Source: Planctomycetota bacterium
GTDB lineage: Bacteria > Planctomycetota > Planctomycetia > Planctomycetales > Planctomycetaceae
Direction: 5' to 3'
Assembly (NCBI GenBank): GCA_013151585.1
Contig: JAADHY010000301.1
Span: 1 to 18,967, forward strand
Length of the DNA: 18,967 nt
Shown here: positions 1-8,528 of the stretch, piece by piece
How the letters are laid out: the number at the start of each line of letters is the position of its first letter
How positions within the stretch are numbered: position 1 is the first letter of the stretch
The notes under the pieces: generated by a model
Database searches by the model: none
Seen by the model: the letters and a program-made list of their open reading frames with translations, nothing else
Told to the model about the DNA's origin: nothing
Made by a program: the position numbers and the translations under genes

Positions 1-106
1 CCCGCCGTTTCCAACACATACGTCCCTCCGAGACGGCGTGCCTACGGCCGGGGCACTCGTTTTCGAACGGATTCTTGTCCTCCGCTGTCCGCCACTCGCA
101 GGAAGT

Positions 107-979
107 TCAGCGAAGACAAGGCGGCGCAGTCGGGCAGATGCACTCATCCGGCGCCGGGGACACGCATCCCGAAGCCGGCCCCGCCACAAACTCTTCGGCG
201 CACTTGGGAAGCTCTTTGATGCGAATCCTGCGCAGCTCAACGCGCGATCGGTGACCCAGCCAGCCGATGTGTCCGGTCCGGCGTTTCAAACCGGGATGAT
301 CCTTGCCGTCCATTGTGCCCTGGGCTGCGGCTTCGTCCAGATCGGCATCGACGATCGTGACGCCGTTCAGGATTACCTTCACGCGCCGGCCGCAGCAAAT
401 GACTTCTTGTTGGTTCCACTCCCCGACCGGCTTCAAAGCCCCGCGGCGTGCCGGAACAATGCCATAAATCGACCCGTGAAACTGATAGGGTTTGAGCTTC
501 GCGTACTTCGGAGCCGTATCGTCCAGAATCTGGATCTCCATCCCCTTGTAAGCACAACTGCCGTGACGCAGCGGCGATCGGATGGCCAGTCCGTTGTTCG
601 CCCCGGGAGTCAACCGGAATTCGAACCGGAGCACAAAGTCGGCGTATTCCTTCTCGGTGAAAAGGTTGCCGTGGGCGTCCTCTCGGGAGATCAACCGCCC
701 GTCTTCGACGAAGTAAGCGTCCGTTGCGCCGATCCATCCTTTCAAAGACTTGCCGTCGAACAGGCTGACGAAGCCTTCGCACGCCTCTTGGGGCGCCAAG
801 CCGCTCGTTTCGGCGTCTCGGCCCGTTTTCGCATCCGGACTGGCCATCTCAACGCAAGGACCTGGTTGCAGATAGCAGCCGGCGCGATGTCGACAAGACC
901 GATGTCGGTGGCCAGCCCACGCGTGCGCGACCATCGTTGTCCCCAAAGCCAGAAGGATGACAGCGGAAAGCGTTCTCAC
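107..979 (-). CDS. Secreted DUF1080 (3-keto-disaccharide hydrolase-like) protein
   Basis: The protein has 290 residues. Residues 1-22 form a hydrophobic signal peptide, so it is exported. Residues about 68-256 match the DUF1080 fold (concanavalin-like jelly roll): it opens with GFVSLFDGKSLKGW, followed by the N-N-G-L-A-I-R stretch near 128-134, the Y-K-G-M-E-I-Q-I-L-D-D segment at 144-154 and the G-H-I-G-W-L-G-H motif near 236-243. Family members are linked to carbohydrate breakdown, some as 3-keto-glycoside hydrolases; the substrate here cannot be read from sequence. The start is GTG at 979, chosen because a GAGGAGAG Shine-Dalgarno lies about 8 bases upstream and the signal peptide begins there. 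The tails outside the domain are unusually rich in cysteine (C29, C35, C42, C67; C260, C272, C280, C282, C288), which suggests disulfides or surface cross-linking. It stands alone, divergent from amrS. Confidence 0.88.
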   Translation of the reverse strand: MRTLSAVILLALGTTMVAHAWAGHRHRSCRHRAGCYLQPGPCVEMASPDAKTGRDAETSGLAPQEACEGFVSLFDGKSLKGWIGATDAYFVEDGRLISREDAHGNLFTEKEYADFVLRFEFRLTPGANNGLAIRSPLRHGSCAYKGMEIQILDDTAPKYAKLKPYQFHGSIYGIVPARRGALKPVGEWNQQEVICCGRRVKVILNGVTIVDADLDEAAAQGTMDGKDHPGLKRRTGHIGWLGHRSRVELRRIRIKELPKCAEEFVAGPASGCVSPAPDECICPTAPPCLR

Positions 980-1560
980 AGCGGTCTCTCCTCATCTCGG
1001 TTGTCCGTCCTCTGTTGCAGCATCGTCGGTCCGCAGGCGGGTGGCTGAGGTCGAAGCAGTGAGTCTCCCAGCCCTCAAGGCTTGCGGGACTCCCATTCAC
1101 TCAACTCCGGCGCCCGTCCCTCATGATGCGCCCGCTCACCGGCAACTCCATCCGCCGGAAGCGACGCCCATCTTTTATCTTTTCTATTCGACGTCATGTC
1201 GTGACCGATTGCAAGGCCATTCGTTGTGACAGACGGCCTGGGAGCCGGTGACCGCGAGGTCGCCGATCGGGGTTTTCGTTCTCTGCGGGCCCGGAAGGCA
1301 AGTTCACGGTTTCCGCCGGGCGGCTGAGGACGTGCGCGGCCAGGCTTCAGGCGGTCGACACCTTCCGGGGTTCGCTTTGGTCAACCCAAGTCACTCGGCC
1401 GTCGGTTCGTTATAATTGTCATACGGAAATCGTTGCGATGCGGAGCCCGCCCGATAAAGCGGTCAAAGGGCGGGTGGAAATTCGGTGCCCCGTGCTGGGA
1501 AGCTGAGAGTGCAAACGCCGTGCGTGCGGGTCGACACGTGAGCTGGAAGGAGGCGGGCCG
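980..1560. other. Gene-poor divergent intergenic region with a GNRA hairpin
   Basis: These 581 bases separate the DUF1080 gene from amrS, and no ORF with family-like content is visible on either strand. An 8-bp stem with a GCGA tetraloop lies at 1246-1265 (CGGTGACC / GGTCGCCG, one G-T pair). A T-rich patch at about 1170-1189 stands out against the GC-rich background. A perfect TATAAT lies at 1411-1416. The region presumably carries promoters for both flanking genes. I see no riboswitch that I can name. Confidence 0.6.
1411..1416 (+). promoter_or_regulatory. Candidate -10 element (TATAAT) for the amr cluster
   Basis: A perfect TATAAT hexamer sits about 145 bases upstream of amrS, in the same orientation. 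No good TTGACA-like -35 is seen at 16-18 bases; the sequence at 17 bases is AAGTCA. It may therefore be a weak or activated promoter, or a chance match. If real, the transcript would have a leader of about 135 bases. Confidence 0.35.
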
Positions 1561-2541
1561 ATGCGCGTGCAGTGCGAGCTGTGTCCGAAAGGATGCGTCA
1601 TCGAGCCAGGGCAAAGCGGCGAGTGCCGTATCCGCGTGAACGTCGACGGGAAACTGCTCGCCGTCACCTACGGACACCCTTGTGCGGTCCATGTCGATCC
1701 CGTCGAAAAGAAGCCGCTGTTTCACTTTCTGCCCGGCACGGGGATTCTGTCGATCGCGACCGTCGGCTGCAATCTGCATTGCAAGAACTGTCAGAACTGG
1801 GAGATCTCTCAGGCAAACCCGGAAGAGACTCCCGCCGTCGAACTGCTCCCGGATCAAATCCCCGCCTTGGCAAAAAAGTACGATTGCCTCTCCGCCGCAT
1901 ACACCTACACCGAGCCGATGGTTTTCTACGAGTACGCGTTGGACAGTTGCATCCGTGCCAAGGAGGCTGGGCTAAGAAACGCTCTGGTCACGGCCGGGTA
2001 CATCAATGAGAAGCCGCTTCGCCGTCTTTGCCAGTTTGTCGACGCGGCTAACATCGACTTGAAGGCGCTTTCGGACCGATTCTATCGCGACATCTGTCGG
2101 GCGACGCTCAAGCCTGTTCTGAACGCGCTTGTGGTTTCCAAAGCCATGGGCGTCGAAGTCGAGGTGACGAACCTGATTATCCCGACGCTGAACGACAGCG
2201 ACGACATGCTGCGAGCGTTGAGCCGGTGGATCGTCCGCAACCTGGGGCGGGAAACGCCGCTCCATTTCTCTCGCTTCTTCCCGCACTACCAGATGCGTAA
2301 CCTACCGCCCACTCCGGCGGAAACTCTTGACCGGGCCAAACAAATTGCCGAAAGCGAAGGCCTTCACTTCGTATACATCGGGAACATCACGCGGCCGAAG
2401 GCGGGGGACACGTTTTGTCCGGGATGCGGACAACGGCTCGTTCACCGCTATGGGTACCTTGTCCTCGAGAATCGCATCCGGGAGGGAAAGTGCCCAGACT
2501 GCAATACGTCGATTTATGGTTTGTGGGAGCCGAAGCCATGA
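1561..2541 (+). CDS. amrS: AmmeMemoRadiSam system radical SAM enzyme AmrS
   Basis: This is a 326-residue cytoplasmic radical SAM protein. The [4Fe-4S] cluster motif CxxxCxxC is C70-N-L-H-C74-K-N-C77, preceded by the TVG lead-in typical of the family. An N-terminal cysteine knuckle (C5, C8, C12, C22) and a C-terminal F-C-P-G-C-G ... C-P-D-C pair (about 287-315) are features of AmrS, formerly called PflA-like. The YTYTEP motif near 114-119 is also characteristic. An excellent AAGGAGG Shine-Dalgarno at 1547-1553 fixes the start. The gene heads the plus-strand cluster, and its stop overlaps the next start by 4 bases. AmrS, AmrB and AmrA co-occur widely, but the reaction they perform is not firmly established; radical SAM chemistry on a substrate handled by AmrB/AmrA is the usual inference. 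Confidence 0.93.
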   Translation: MRVQCELCPKGCVIEPGQSGECRIRVNVDGKLLAVTYGHPCAVHVDPVEKKPLFHFLPGTGILSIATVGCNLHCKNCQNWEISQANPEETPAVELLPDQIPALAKKYDCLSAAYTYTEPMVFYEYALDSCIRAKEAGLRNALVTAGYINEKPLRRLCQFVDAANIDLKALSDRFYRDICRATLKPVLNALVVSKAMGVEVEVTNLIIPTLNDSDDMLRALSRWIVRNLGRETPLHFSRFFPHYQMRNLPPTPAETLDRAKQIAESEGLHFVYIGNITRPKAGDTFCPGCGQRLVHRYGYLVLENRIREGKCPDCNTSIYGLWEPKP

Positions 2542-2732
2542 GAATCGAGCGCCGCCGATTCGTAGAACGGGTGCTGACGGCCGGAGCGGCTCTGGCCGGG
2601 CCGCTCCTCTGGTTCACGGATCGGGCCTTGCCGCGGCGTTACGCGGAAGCGATGCGGGCGTGTTGTTATCCGGGGCCGTTGCGGAAGTTGCGTCCGTCGG
2701 ACGTGACCCGGCCGGGACGGTGGCGCGGCTGA
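2538..2732 (+). CDS. Small twin-arginine-signal-like protein, translationally coupled to amrS
   Basis: The protein has 64 residues and starts at an ATG inside the ATGA overlap with the amrS stop, which points to translational coupling. Residues 4-9 (ERRRFV) resemble a twin-arginine motif, followed by a hydrophobic stretch (about 12-26: VLTAGAALAGPLLWF). The rest is a short basic tail containing CCYPGP and ending in RPGRWRG. It has no recognisable domain and is little more than a signal or anchor plus 35 residues. The overlap and its position between AmrS and AmrB-AmrA suggest it belongs to the system, perhaps as an exported cofactor-bearing or substrate peptide; that is inference. The C42-C43 pair and conserved-looking tail are the parts to test for conservation. 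Confidence 0.65.
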   Translation: MRIERRRFVERVLTAGAALAGPLLWFTDRALPRRYAEAMRACCYPGPLRKLRPSDVTRPGRWRG

Positions 2733-2771
2733 CATCGATGCCGGAGGCTAGGCCTACTGCTCACTTTGGTT

Positions 2772-2786
2772 GCGGCCGCAGGCCGC
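2772..2786 (+). repeat. GC-rich hairpin just upstream of the amrBA ribosome binding site
   Basis: GCGGCC / GGCCGC form a perfect 6-bp stem around a GCA loop. The hairpin sits 4 bases before the GGGGGA that I take as the Shine-Dalgarno of the next gene. It could limit translation initiation or mark an RNA-processing point. No T-run follows, so it is not a classic intrinsic terminator. Confidence 0.4.
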
Positions 2787-2804
2787 GTCTGGGGGATCAG
2801 CGTC

Positions 2805-4451
2805 ATGAGGTGGAAGGGGTCGTTCGACGGACGGATGGTCATCGTTGTGTCGCTGGCTGTCGCGCTGATGGTGTCGTGTGATCAGCGAGCTCCGGCGCCG
2901 GAGAAATTGGGGCTAGAACAAGCCCCGACCGCCCAATCGACCGCACGGGCCGCCGAGCCCTCCGGCGAGGTGCCGGCGCAAAAACGCAACGTGTTTCAAT
3001 CTCCGTTGGCCGGCGCCTGGTACGAGGCGGATGCGGAGACACTTCGAAAGCAGATCGATCAGTATTTGGCGAATGCCTCGGGCGAAAAGCTGAAGGACGT
3101 CTGTGCCTTGATCCTGCCGCATGCGGGGTATCGCTGGTCGGGTCAGACCGCGGCGTACGGTGTCCGGCAGCTTCAGGGGCGGACGTTTCGCCGCGTCATC
3201 GTGCTCGGGCCGAGCCACCGAGTTCCGATGGAGAATGTGGCGAGTGTGCCCGACTACACGCACTACGCGACGCCTCTTGGAGAGGTTCCGCTGGATACTG
3301 CGTTCATCGAACGGCTCCGCCGGTATCCTCAGTTCCAAAACATCCCGTACGCCCACCAAGGCGAACACAGCGTGCAGATCGAGTTGCCGCTGCTTCAGCA
3401 TGTGCTCGGCCGTTTCCAGTTCGTGCCGATCGTTGTCGGGCAACTCGATCAACCCACGATGCGACGGATGGGCAACATCTTACACGGCTTGGTGGACGAC
3501 CAGACGCTCGTTGTGGCCAGCAGCGATTTTACCCACTACGGCCCCAACTACGGTTATCAGCCTTTTCGTGGCGACGTGGCTGACAACTTGAAAAAGCTCG
3601 ACATGGGGGCGTGGAAACAAATCCGTCAAAAGGACCTTGGCGGTTTTTTCGGGTACATCGCCCAAACTGGAACAACAATCTGCGGACGGCATGCCATCGG
3701 TGTGTTGCTGTCGATGCTGCCGGACGATGCAGAGGCTCACCTTCTGCATTACGACACGTCGGGCCACGTGGGCGGCGACTACACGAACTCGGTGAGTTAC
3801 TTGGCGATCGCTTTCACGGGGCGGTGGCCGAAGGGCGAACCGGCAGAGTTGGGAAGCGGATTGGGCCGACGGGCGTTGTCGACCGAAGACAAACAGAAGC
3901 TGCTCAAGCTGGCGCGGCTGACATTGAGCTACGCTCTGGAGCATTCCAAAGTCCCGCTGCCGTCGGACCTGGATGTCGAGATTACGGGCCCCATGAAACA
4001 GATCGCCGGCGCGTTTGTGACCTTGAAGAAACACGGCGAGCTGCGCGGGTGCATTGGCGAGATTTTTCCGATCCGGCCGCTTTACAAAGCGGTCATGGCG
4101 CAGGCGATCAACGCGGGACTGGCAGACCGTCGGTTTCCACCGGTGCGGGCGTCAGAACTGGATGAGATCGAGTTCGAGATTTCGGTGCTCACTCCGCCGC
4201 ATTCCGTGTCGTCCTACAAGGACATCGTGATCGGCCGGCACGGGATCGTGCTGAAGAAAGACGGGCGGTCGGCCGTTTTCCTGCCGCAGGTCGCCGTCGA
4301 ACAGGGCTGGGACTTGGAAACCACGCTGAATCACCTGGCTCGGAAAGCGGGGCTGCAGGAAGATGCCTGGCGAGAGGGTGCGTCCTTCGACGTGTTTGAG
4401 GCGATTGTCTTCAGCGAGAGCGAGTTGGAATCGAAACACGGCGGCCGCTGA
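2805..4451 (+). CDS. amrBA: AmrB-AmrA (Memo-AMMECR1) fusion with lipoprotein-like signal
   Basis: The protein has 548 residues from ATG 2805, chosen because GGGGGA lies 8 bases upstream and a basic n-region precedes the hydrophobic core; TTG 2766 and ATG 2835 are weaker alternatives. Residues 11-25 end in LMVSC, a lipobox-like sequence with C25 as the possible lipidated residue, followed by a disordered Pro/Ala-rich spacer to about 60. Residues 64-340 are the Memo (AmrB) domain, with H106 (PHAGY), H138 (GPSH) and C293 (TTICGRH) matching the H49/H81/C244 site of human MEMO1. The SSDFTHYG motif at 239-246 is also present. Residues 362-540 are the AMMECR1 (AmrA) domain with the hallmark LRGCIG at 413-418. 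The fusion shows that the two proteins act together. The signal implies an extracytoplasmic location, away from cytoplasmic AmrS, which is unexpected. The next gene begins 11 bases downstream. Confidence 0.9.
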   Translation: MRWKGSFDGRMVIVVSLAVALMVSCDQRAPAPEKLGLEQAPTAQSTARAAEPSGEVPAQKRNVFQSPLAGAWYEADAETLRKQIDQYLANASGEKLKDVCALILPHAGYRWSGQTAAYGVRQLQGRTFRRVIVLGPSHRVPMENVASVPDYTHYATPLGEVPLDTAFIERLRRYPQFQNIPYAHQGEHSVQIELPLLQHVLGRFQFVPIVVGQLDQPTMRRMGNILHGLVDDQTLVVASSDFTHYGPNYGYQPFRGDVADNLKKLDMGAWKQIRQKDLGGFFGYIAQTGTTICGRHAIGVLLSMLPDDAEAHLLHYDTSGHVGGDYTNSVSYLAIAFTGRWPKGEPAELGSGLGRRALSTEDKQKLLKLARLTLSYALEHSKVPLPSDLDVEITGPMKQIAGAFVTLKKHGELRGCIGEIFPIRPLYKAVMAQAINAGLADRRFPPVRASELDEIEFEISVLTPPHSVSSYKDIVIGRHGIVLKKDGRSAVFLPQVAVEQGWDLETTLNHLARKAGLQEDAWREGASFDVFEAIVFSESELESKHGGR

Positions 4452-4462
4452 CGGAACTGCGC

Positions 4463-7400
4463 ATGTCTGCAAAACGGATGGTTCGGGGAGTACTCATTTT
4501 GGGATTGGGGTTCTTTTCCCTGATCGCGCAGACGCTTTTGTTCCGCGATTTCCTGACGGCCTTCGAAGGAAACGAGCTGGGCATCGGCAGCTTTTTCGCC
4601 TCGTGGTTGTTGTGGGTGGGTTTGGGTGCCGTCGTGGGACGCTGGGCTACTGGCCGACTGAGCGGCCTGACCGAGCGGTTTGAGCTGACGGCCTTGCTCT
4701 ATTTGCCTGCCTTCGCTTTGCAGCATGAGCTGTTGCTGGCGGCGCGGTCGTTGAGCGGCGTGTCGGCCTATGAGGTGTTTCCGTTCGGGCGGATGTTCGC
4801 TGTCAGTCTCATCGCGAACGCTCCAATAAGTTTCACCACCGGATTGCTTTTCACTCTGGCTTGCCGCTGGGCTGCATCGAAACCGCTGGGAGTGAAAGAA
4901 GCAGAAGGGGAGACGATCGAATCGGCCGGGTTGCCGGTCGCCCTGGTCTACATTCTGGAAACGTTCGGCAGCTTTATCGGCGGCCTGTTGGTGACGGTGT
5001 GGTTAGCTCGCGGGCTGCCGGCCGAGCGAATCGCGTTGGTGGCAGGGCTGGTATTGTCCGTGGCGGCGACGGTCGGTGCATTGACCGGCCGGCTGGTGCC
5101 CGTCTTCGACGATTGGCGGAGCCGCGGAGCGGGACGGTCGGAGGCTGCCCGGCGAGCGACGCGTGCGGCCGCTCTGGCAGGTGCGACAGGGCTCGTCGCG
5201 GCCGCGTTGGCCGTATTGCTGGCTGTCGGGGCGGGCGAGAGGTGGAGCCGCGTCAGCCAGAAACGCACTTGGTGCCGGTTGCTGCCCCCGGAGGAGTTTC
5301 GCGGCGCTTTCACCACCGCCCAGGCTCAATACCTGTTCGGTCAGCGGGAAGGCCAATTCGTGGTCATGTCGTGGGGCGGCGTCTCGGAAGCGTTGCCGAA
5401 CACGGAACACGCTTCTGAGGTGATCGCGCTCAGCCTGGCTCAGCATCCCCAGGCCCGGCGTGTGCTCGTCGTCGGCCCCGGCTCGCTTTCGATCTGCCTG
5501 CGGCTGCGCCGCCTGCCGCAGATCGAGCGGATCGTGTGGCTTCATCCGGATCCGGAATATCCGAAGGCGCTGCTGATGCCCGATCTGTTTCGCAACGCCG
5601 CGCAAGCGGTGACCGTGCCCGGCCGCGAAGTGCGGCAGTACTTGCGCGAAACACCGGAGCGATTCGATCTGGTCCTGCTCAATCTGCCCGATCCGACGAC
5701 GCTCGTCTTGAACCGGTATTGGACTCGTGAGTTTTTCACGTTGGTCAAGCGGACGTTGGCCACGGGCGGGGTCCTTTGCGCTCGCATGACGGGAGCGGCC
5801 AACTTCATGGGCGGCGAGCTGGTCTATTTGGGCAGCTCGGCCGTGCGGACCGTCGAATCAGTGTTCCCTCACGTCGTGCTGAAACCGGGAGACGAAAGCT
5901 GGTTGATCGCGTCGGAGTCGGACCGGCTGACGGCAGCCCCGGCCGAACTGCGGGACCGGTTCGCCGCCATCAAAGGCGCCGCCCAACTCTACCCCCCGGA
6001 CGGCCTGATGTCCCTGTATGTCCCGGACCGCATCCAGTTTCAGATGGAAAAGTACCGCGAGTCGGCTCGGCGGGCAGGCGATGCGGTGCTGGTCAACACG
6101 GACCGGCGGCCGAAGGCGATGCTCTTCAGCCTGATGCTGGCATTGCGTCGGACGTCGCTCCTGTCGTTCGCGCGGCACGTCCCGGTGCTGCTCGCCGGCG
6201 GTGTCTGGATGGCGGCCTGTCCCATCGTTGTTTACGTTGTGCTGCGGTTGGTCTATTTGATCGCGTCGCGGCGTTCCAACCAACCGGCCGCAGACGCCTG
6301 TGCGTCGGTCTTCGACGCCGAAGTGCTTATCTTGACCACGGGACTGGCGGGAATGGCGCTGAGCGTCGTGCTGATGTTTCTCTACCAGTCCCACTTCGGA
6401 TCGCTCTACCTGTACATTGGGCTGCTCTCATCTCTTTTCATGCTCGGGTCGTTTCTCGGCGGATGGATGAGCCGTTGGCTGCTCGCCCGCCGCAACGATG
6501 AGCCGCGACCGCTCTTGCCGCTTTGCCTGTTGGTGCACGTGGGCGTGGTTGCAGCGGTGTTGGCGTTGCCCGAGCGGGCGTCACCTTTCACGTACGCCGG
6601 TTTGATGACCGCCTGCGGGTTTTTCGTGGGAGTCTATTTTCCCATTGCGGCGCCGCGATTGGAAAAAGCCGGTCGCTCTGCTGCCGCAGCCGGGGCCAGC
6701 TTGGAGATGTTCGACCATCTGGGCGGAGCGGCCGGCGCCGTCTGCAGCGGGTGGCTGCTGCTGCCGCTGCTTGGGACGGAACAGACGCTGTGGTGGCTGG
6801 GGTTCCTCGTGGCGGCCAATCTGGCGCCGCTCGCCGTGAGGACCCGGGCCGTTCGGGCTCCGACAACGGCCGACTGGTTCGATCGGACCGTGCGGCCGGC
6901 CGGGTACACGCTGGTGGGCATTGCGGCCTCGATGCTGATCGCGTCACACGTCGCCGCGGCGGCGCAGGCGGAACGAGCGGGACTGCGTCTTCTGGAAGCT
7001 GCCCAAGCGATGGCTGGAGACCAAGAGCTGCAGCCTCGCGACGCAACTTTGCCGGACGGAAAGACGATGCGGTACTGGGTCGTCGCCGCATCCTCCGAAG
7101 AGCCTCAGCAAACCGAGACCGCGGCGGCCGCCGAAAGGGCTGCTCAAACACAAACGACGGAGAAGGGATACATCTTTTCGAGCGGGTCGATTGTGAAAGG
7201 CGTTTACGGTTACGGGGGGCCGATTGTCTTGGCCATTTACGTTGATCGGAACGGCACGTTGCAAGGCGTGCGTGTGCTGCAGTCCCAGGAAACGCCGGCC
7301 TATTTGGAGCAGTTGACGGAGTGGCTGAAGTCGTTGTCAGGACACAATGTGTTCGAGCCCCGTGCGCTGGAGGACGTCGACACAGTCAGCGGCGCCACGA

Positions 7401-8219
7401 TCACTTCCGATGCCATCCTGCGTACGGTTCGTCAGGCCGGTCCCGAGTTTGCGTCGGTCGCCTTGCAGCTTGAGACGGCCGCCGCAAAGGAAGTCGCATC
7501 AGCGGACGGATTCCACCGACACCGCCTCGACATCCGGTTCGTCGTTCTGGTCGCGCTTTTGGTGGTCGCGATCCTGTTGCGGCAGGTCCCGAACGTCTGG
7601 GTCCGGCGGGCTTTCCTGCTTGTGACGCTGGCCGTGACCGGCTTTTGGTGGAATCTGCAATACTCATCGCAACAAGTGGTAGCGCTGCTCGGCGGGAATG
7701 TGCCGGGCGACTGGCTGAGCGCGTCGTTTTTTTTGATCGTCGTTGTTCCTCTGGCTGTGCTCGTGTTCGGAAACATCTACTGCGGGTATCTGTGTCCATT
7801 CGGAGCCTTGCAAGAGTTGGTCGGCGATTTGCGGACGGCCGGGTTGCCCGGAAAAACGCTGGTGGCGGCTGGGACGATCGACGAAGTATCTGCTGCTGGC
7901 TTGGCTCGTTGCGCTTTTCGCGTTGACTCGCAGCTACCAGGTTCTGGGTGCGGACCCGTTGCTGATGGTCTTCAGTTCGTTGCGATCGACGCGGATGCTG
8001 GCCACGGCAGCGGGGCTGGTGGCGCTTTCTTTCGTCTTCCGGCGGTTTTGGTGTCGCAACCTCTGTCCGGCCGGCGCGTTCCTGGCTCTGTTGTGCGGGG
8101 TGAAACCGCTGGCCCGTTGGATGCCCAAAACGGGTCCGGCTCGTTGCGACCTGGGCGTGCGGACGGCTCGCGAATTGGACTGCCTTTGTTGTGATCGGTG
8201 TCGCCATGCGAACCAATGA
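4463..8219 (+). CDS. Giant membrane redox fusion: spermidine-synthase-like + FMN-binding + NosR/NapH-type Fe-S module (frameshifted)
   Basis: The product is about 1251 residues if one base is skipped in the A5 run at 7852-7856; unshifted, the first frame stops at 8194. Residues 1-255 are multi-TM (fused MFS/spermidine-synthase type). Residues 265-550 form a Rossmann methyltransferase-like domain: GPG at 338-340, LPDP at 408-411 and RYWTREFF at 418-425. Residues 570-830 are a second TM bundle. Residues 895-1000 are an FMN-binding domain with DTVSGAT at 973-979; T979 fits the site that ApbE flavinylates. TM helices follow (about 1024-1105), then CGYLCP (C1107, C1111), further TMs in the shifted frame, CRNLCP (8052-8069) and a cysteine-rich C-terminus (ELDCLCCDRC). 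This C-terminal half resembles NosR/NapH-type membrane ferredoxins, which pass electrons between cytoplasm and periplasmic flavin. SAM-site residues are substituted, so polyamine synthesis is unlikely. It lies 11 bases after amrBA, without a strong Shine-Dalgarno. Electron-transfer role: inferred. Confidence 0.82.
7852..7856 (+). other. Apparent single-base frameshift at an A5 homopolymer
   Basis: Up to here the frame of 4463 encodes family-like sequence (CGYLCPFGALQEL). Beyond it that frame loses TM and cysteine motifs, while the +1 frame carries STKYLLLAWLVALFALT, CRNLCPAG and the terminal Fe-S cysteines. Dropping one A gives GGA-AAA-CGC-TGG and a smooth join reading PGKRWWRLGRSTKYLLLAW. 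The cause may be a sequencing or assembly error, a real recent mutation, or slippage at the A-run. A single homopolymer indel makes error or recent mutation most likely. Confidence 0.8.
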
Positions 8220-8487
8220 AGTTGCTTTCTTGGCTTGCGTCGGGCTGGTGGCCGCGGTGTTCGTCGCCGAATCGATCTCCGACGCGCTGCCACTTTTGCC
8301 TTGGAGCGGAGTATCGGTCACTTCGCCTACCGGCGCAGCCGGGCAGCCACGAGCCGTGGACATGGACCGTTTGCAGCGGCTACTGGACCAAGGAGCCTTA
8401 TCCCGCCACGAAGCCGAATTCTACCGCCTGGTGGGAGCTCCGGCTGAACTTGAGGGCGGCATTCAGGCTGAAGAAACCTCACCATAA
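8206..8487 (+). CDS. Small one-TM hypothetical protein at the end of the redox cluster
   Basis: The protein has 93 residues from ATG 8206; GTG 8191, in the same frame, would add five residues. It overlaps the end of the giant fusion by 14 bases, which implies co-translation. Residues 7-25 are hydrophobic (VAFLACVGLVAAVFVAE), forming a signal anchor or uncleaved signal. The remainder is soluble, with a helical amphipathic segment near 55-80 (DMDRLQRLLDQGALSRHEAEFY). No family is recognised. Its placement suggests an accessory or assembly subunit for the flavin/Fe-S membrane protein. Confidence 0.6.
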   Translation: MRTNEVAFLACVGLVAAVFVAESISDALPLLPWSGVSVTSPTGAAGQPRAVDMDRLQRLLDQGALSRHEAEFYRLVGAPAELEGGIQAEETSP

Positions 8488-8528
8488 CATGAAGGACTTC
8501 CTGCGGCGCGCATCATGAACACTGTCGC

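Noticed and set aside
38..1048. 336-codon plus-strand ORF
   Set aside because: It runs antisense through the DUF1080 gene, has no family-like content, and arises from the GC-rich codon bias.
7857..8194. C-terminal tail of the giant protein in its first frame
   Set aside because: It contains no TM or CxxxCP motif, while the +1 frame continues both, so this tail is out-of-frame sequence.
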